64,000 bases of DNA, taken from NCBI RefSeq assembly GCF_033242265.1, contig NZ_BTFW01000001.1:1612001-1676000 (forward strand), written 5' to 3'. Below are positions 63,570 to 64,000 of the stretch, in pieces. The translations under genes and the position numbers were made by a program. Source of the DNA: Novosphingobium sp. IK01. GTDB lineage: Bacteria; Pseudomonadota; Alphaproteobacteria; Sphingomonadales; Sphingomonadaceae. The notes beneath the pieces were generated by a model. It was not told where the DNA came from, searched no databases, and saw only the letters and a program-made list of their open reading frames with translations. Within the stretch, counting starts at the first letter, position 1; each line of letters begins with the position of its first letter.

Positions 63570-64000
63570 TCAGCCGGCATAATATCCCACGCCGACGATG
63601 TGGTTGCCCACACGCTGGACGAGCGAACGCTTGTGCTCGACGCGGTTGTCGTTGCGGTTGAGCCAGACGTAATCGACCCGGCCCGCGCCCTTGGCATTGG
63701 CCAGCGTCATCATCTGGCGCACCAGCGGCGTGCCTTCGGCATCGGTCATTTCGGCAACGCTGGTGCCAACCAGACGCGGATCGGCGCCCGAAGCCTCGTA
63801 ACGCCCGTCGAGGCTGAACACGAAGACGTAGAGATCCTTGTCGTGGAACGGGCCCTGCTGGGCGTTGAATTCGGCAAAGGCGCGGGCCGGGCCGACGCCC
63901 TGAAGCTCGGCCACGGCACGGGCGAGCATGGCCTGGGCATCAGCCGATCCGGCATGAGTCGAAGCAAGAGCCGGCGCAGGCGCGGCCACCAGCGGCAGGA
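63570..64000 (-). CDS. Periplasmic Cache-domain protein (5' end outside window)
   Basis: The visible 142 codons begin inside a signal peptide (LPLVAAPAPALAS) that continues past base 64000. The rest is a single Cache-type sensor fold: DAQAMLARAVAELQGVGPARAFAEFNAQQGPFHDKDLYVFVFSLDGRYEASGADPRLVGTSV, then TPLVRQMMTLANAKGAGRVDYVWLNRNDNRVEHKRSLVQRVGNHIVGVGYY. No membrane helix or signalling domain follows, so it is a free periplasmic ligand-binding unit. Ligand unknown. Confidence 0.8.
   Translation of the reverse strand, partial: LPLVAAPAPALASTHAGSADAQAMLARAVAELQGVGPARAFAEFNAQQGPFHDKDLYVFVFSLDGRYEASGADPRLVGTSVAEMTDAEGTPLVRQMMTLANAKGAGRVDYVWLNRNDNRVEHKRSLVQRVGNHIVGVGYYAG

Overview
The window is high-GC DNA from an alphaproteobacterium, most likely a Sphingomonadaceae member (Novosphingobium/Sphingomonas type). 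This is inferred from gene content: a block of pckA, chvI/chvG, a kinase-domain-only hprK, rapZ, a mannose-type EIIA and HPr; an ATP12-type F1 assembly factor; the pepA-holC-ndk group divergent from lptD; and a BolA/J-domain pair. No rRNA, tRNA, prophage, insertion sequence or CRISPR array was seen. Almost all of the sequence is dense core chromosome with short operons, many of them joined by ATGA, GTGA or TGATG overlaps.

Layout. 1-9.1 kb: a partial exported protein, purM-purN, a cardiolipin synthase, then ndk, holC and pepA on the minus strand and lptD divergent. 9.2-15 kb: clpB and a two-domain M16 peptidase, divergent. 15-17.2 kb: three small exported proteins of unknown function. 17.3-21.8 kb: gatCAB, a membrane-anchored FKBP isomerase and rpsU. 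22-28.2 kb: an RluA-type pseudouridine synthase, a HAD phosphatase, atp12, def, rmuC and a lipoprotein. 28.2-31.7 kb: a [2Fe-2S] ferredoxin, two overlapping cysteine desulfurases and a divergent hydrolase (Fe-S supply). 31.8-38.8 kb: pckA plus the ChvG/ChvI two-component system and the regulatory PTS-like proteins. 38.9-43.1 kb: an RNA methyltransferase, recR, fmt, truA and cobS. 43.3-46.2 kb: an acyltransferase, a small RTX-repeat protein and two small proteins. 46.5-49.9 kb: nusB-hisD-hisG-bolA and a J-domain protein. 50-54 kb: S-formylglutathione hydrolase, a VOC protein and a bacteriophytochrome whose kinase domain is split over two overlapping reading frames. 54.1-59.8 kb: astD, astA, an ornithine-type aminotransferase and a DUF1338 protein, with a divergent LysR regulator. 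59.9-64 kb: parC, a membrane acyltransferase and a partial Cache-domain protein.

The least ordinary material lies between and across genes. There is a two-copy composite repeat made of three abutting hairpins, whose central 35-bp stem shows compensated base changes and whose flanking hairpins swap sides between copies. A 2-nt frame change splits the phytochrome kinase exactly between its phospho-acceptor helix and its ATP-binding part. The arginine-succinyltransferase cluster carries a DUF1338 gene and shows no astB or astE. A roughly 170-bp tandem duplication has copied the 3' end of the ferredoxin gene. A 166-nt foldback follows nusB, and a perfect 42-bp palindrome lies between purM and purN. 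Start sites were set from Shine-Dalgarno spacing, overlaps and family N-termini; several genes use GTG or TTG.
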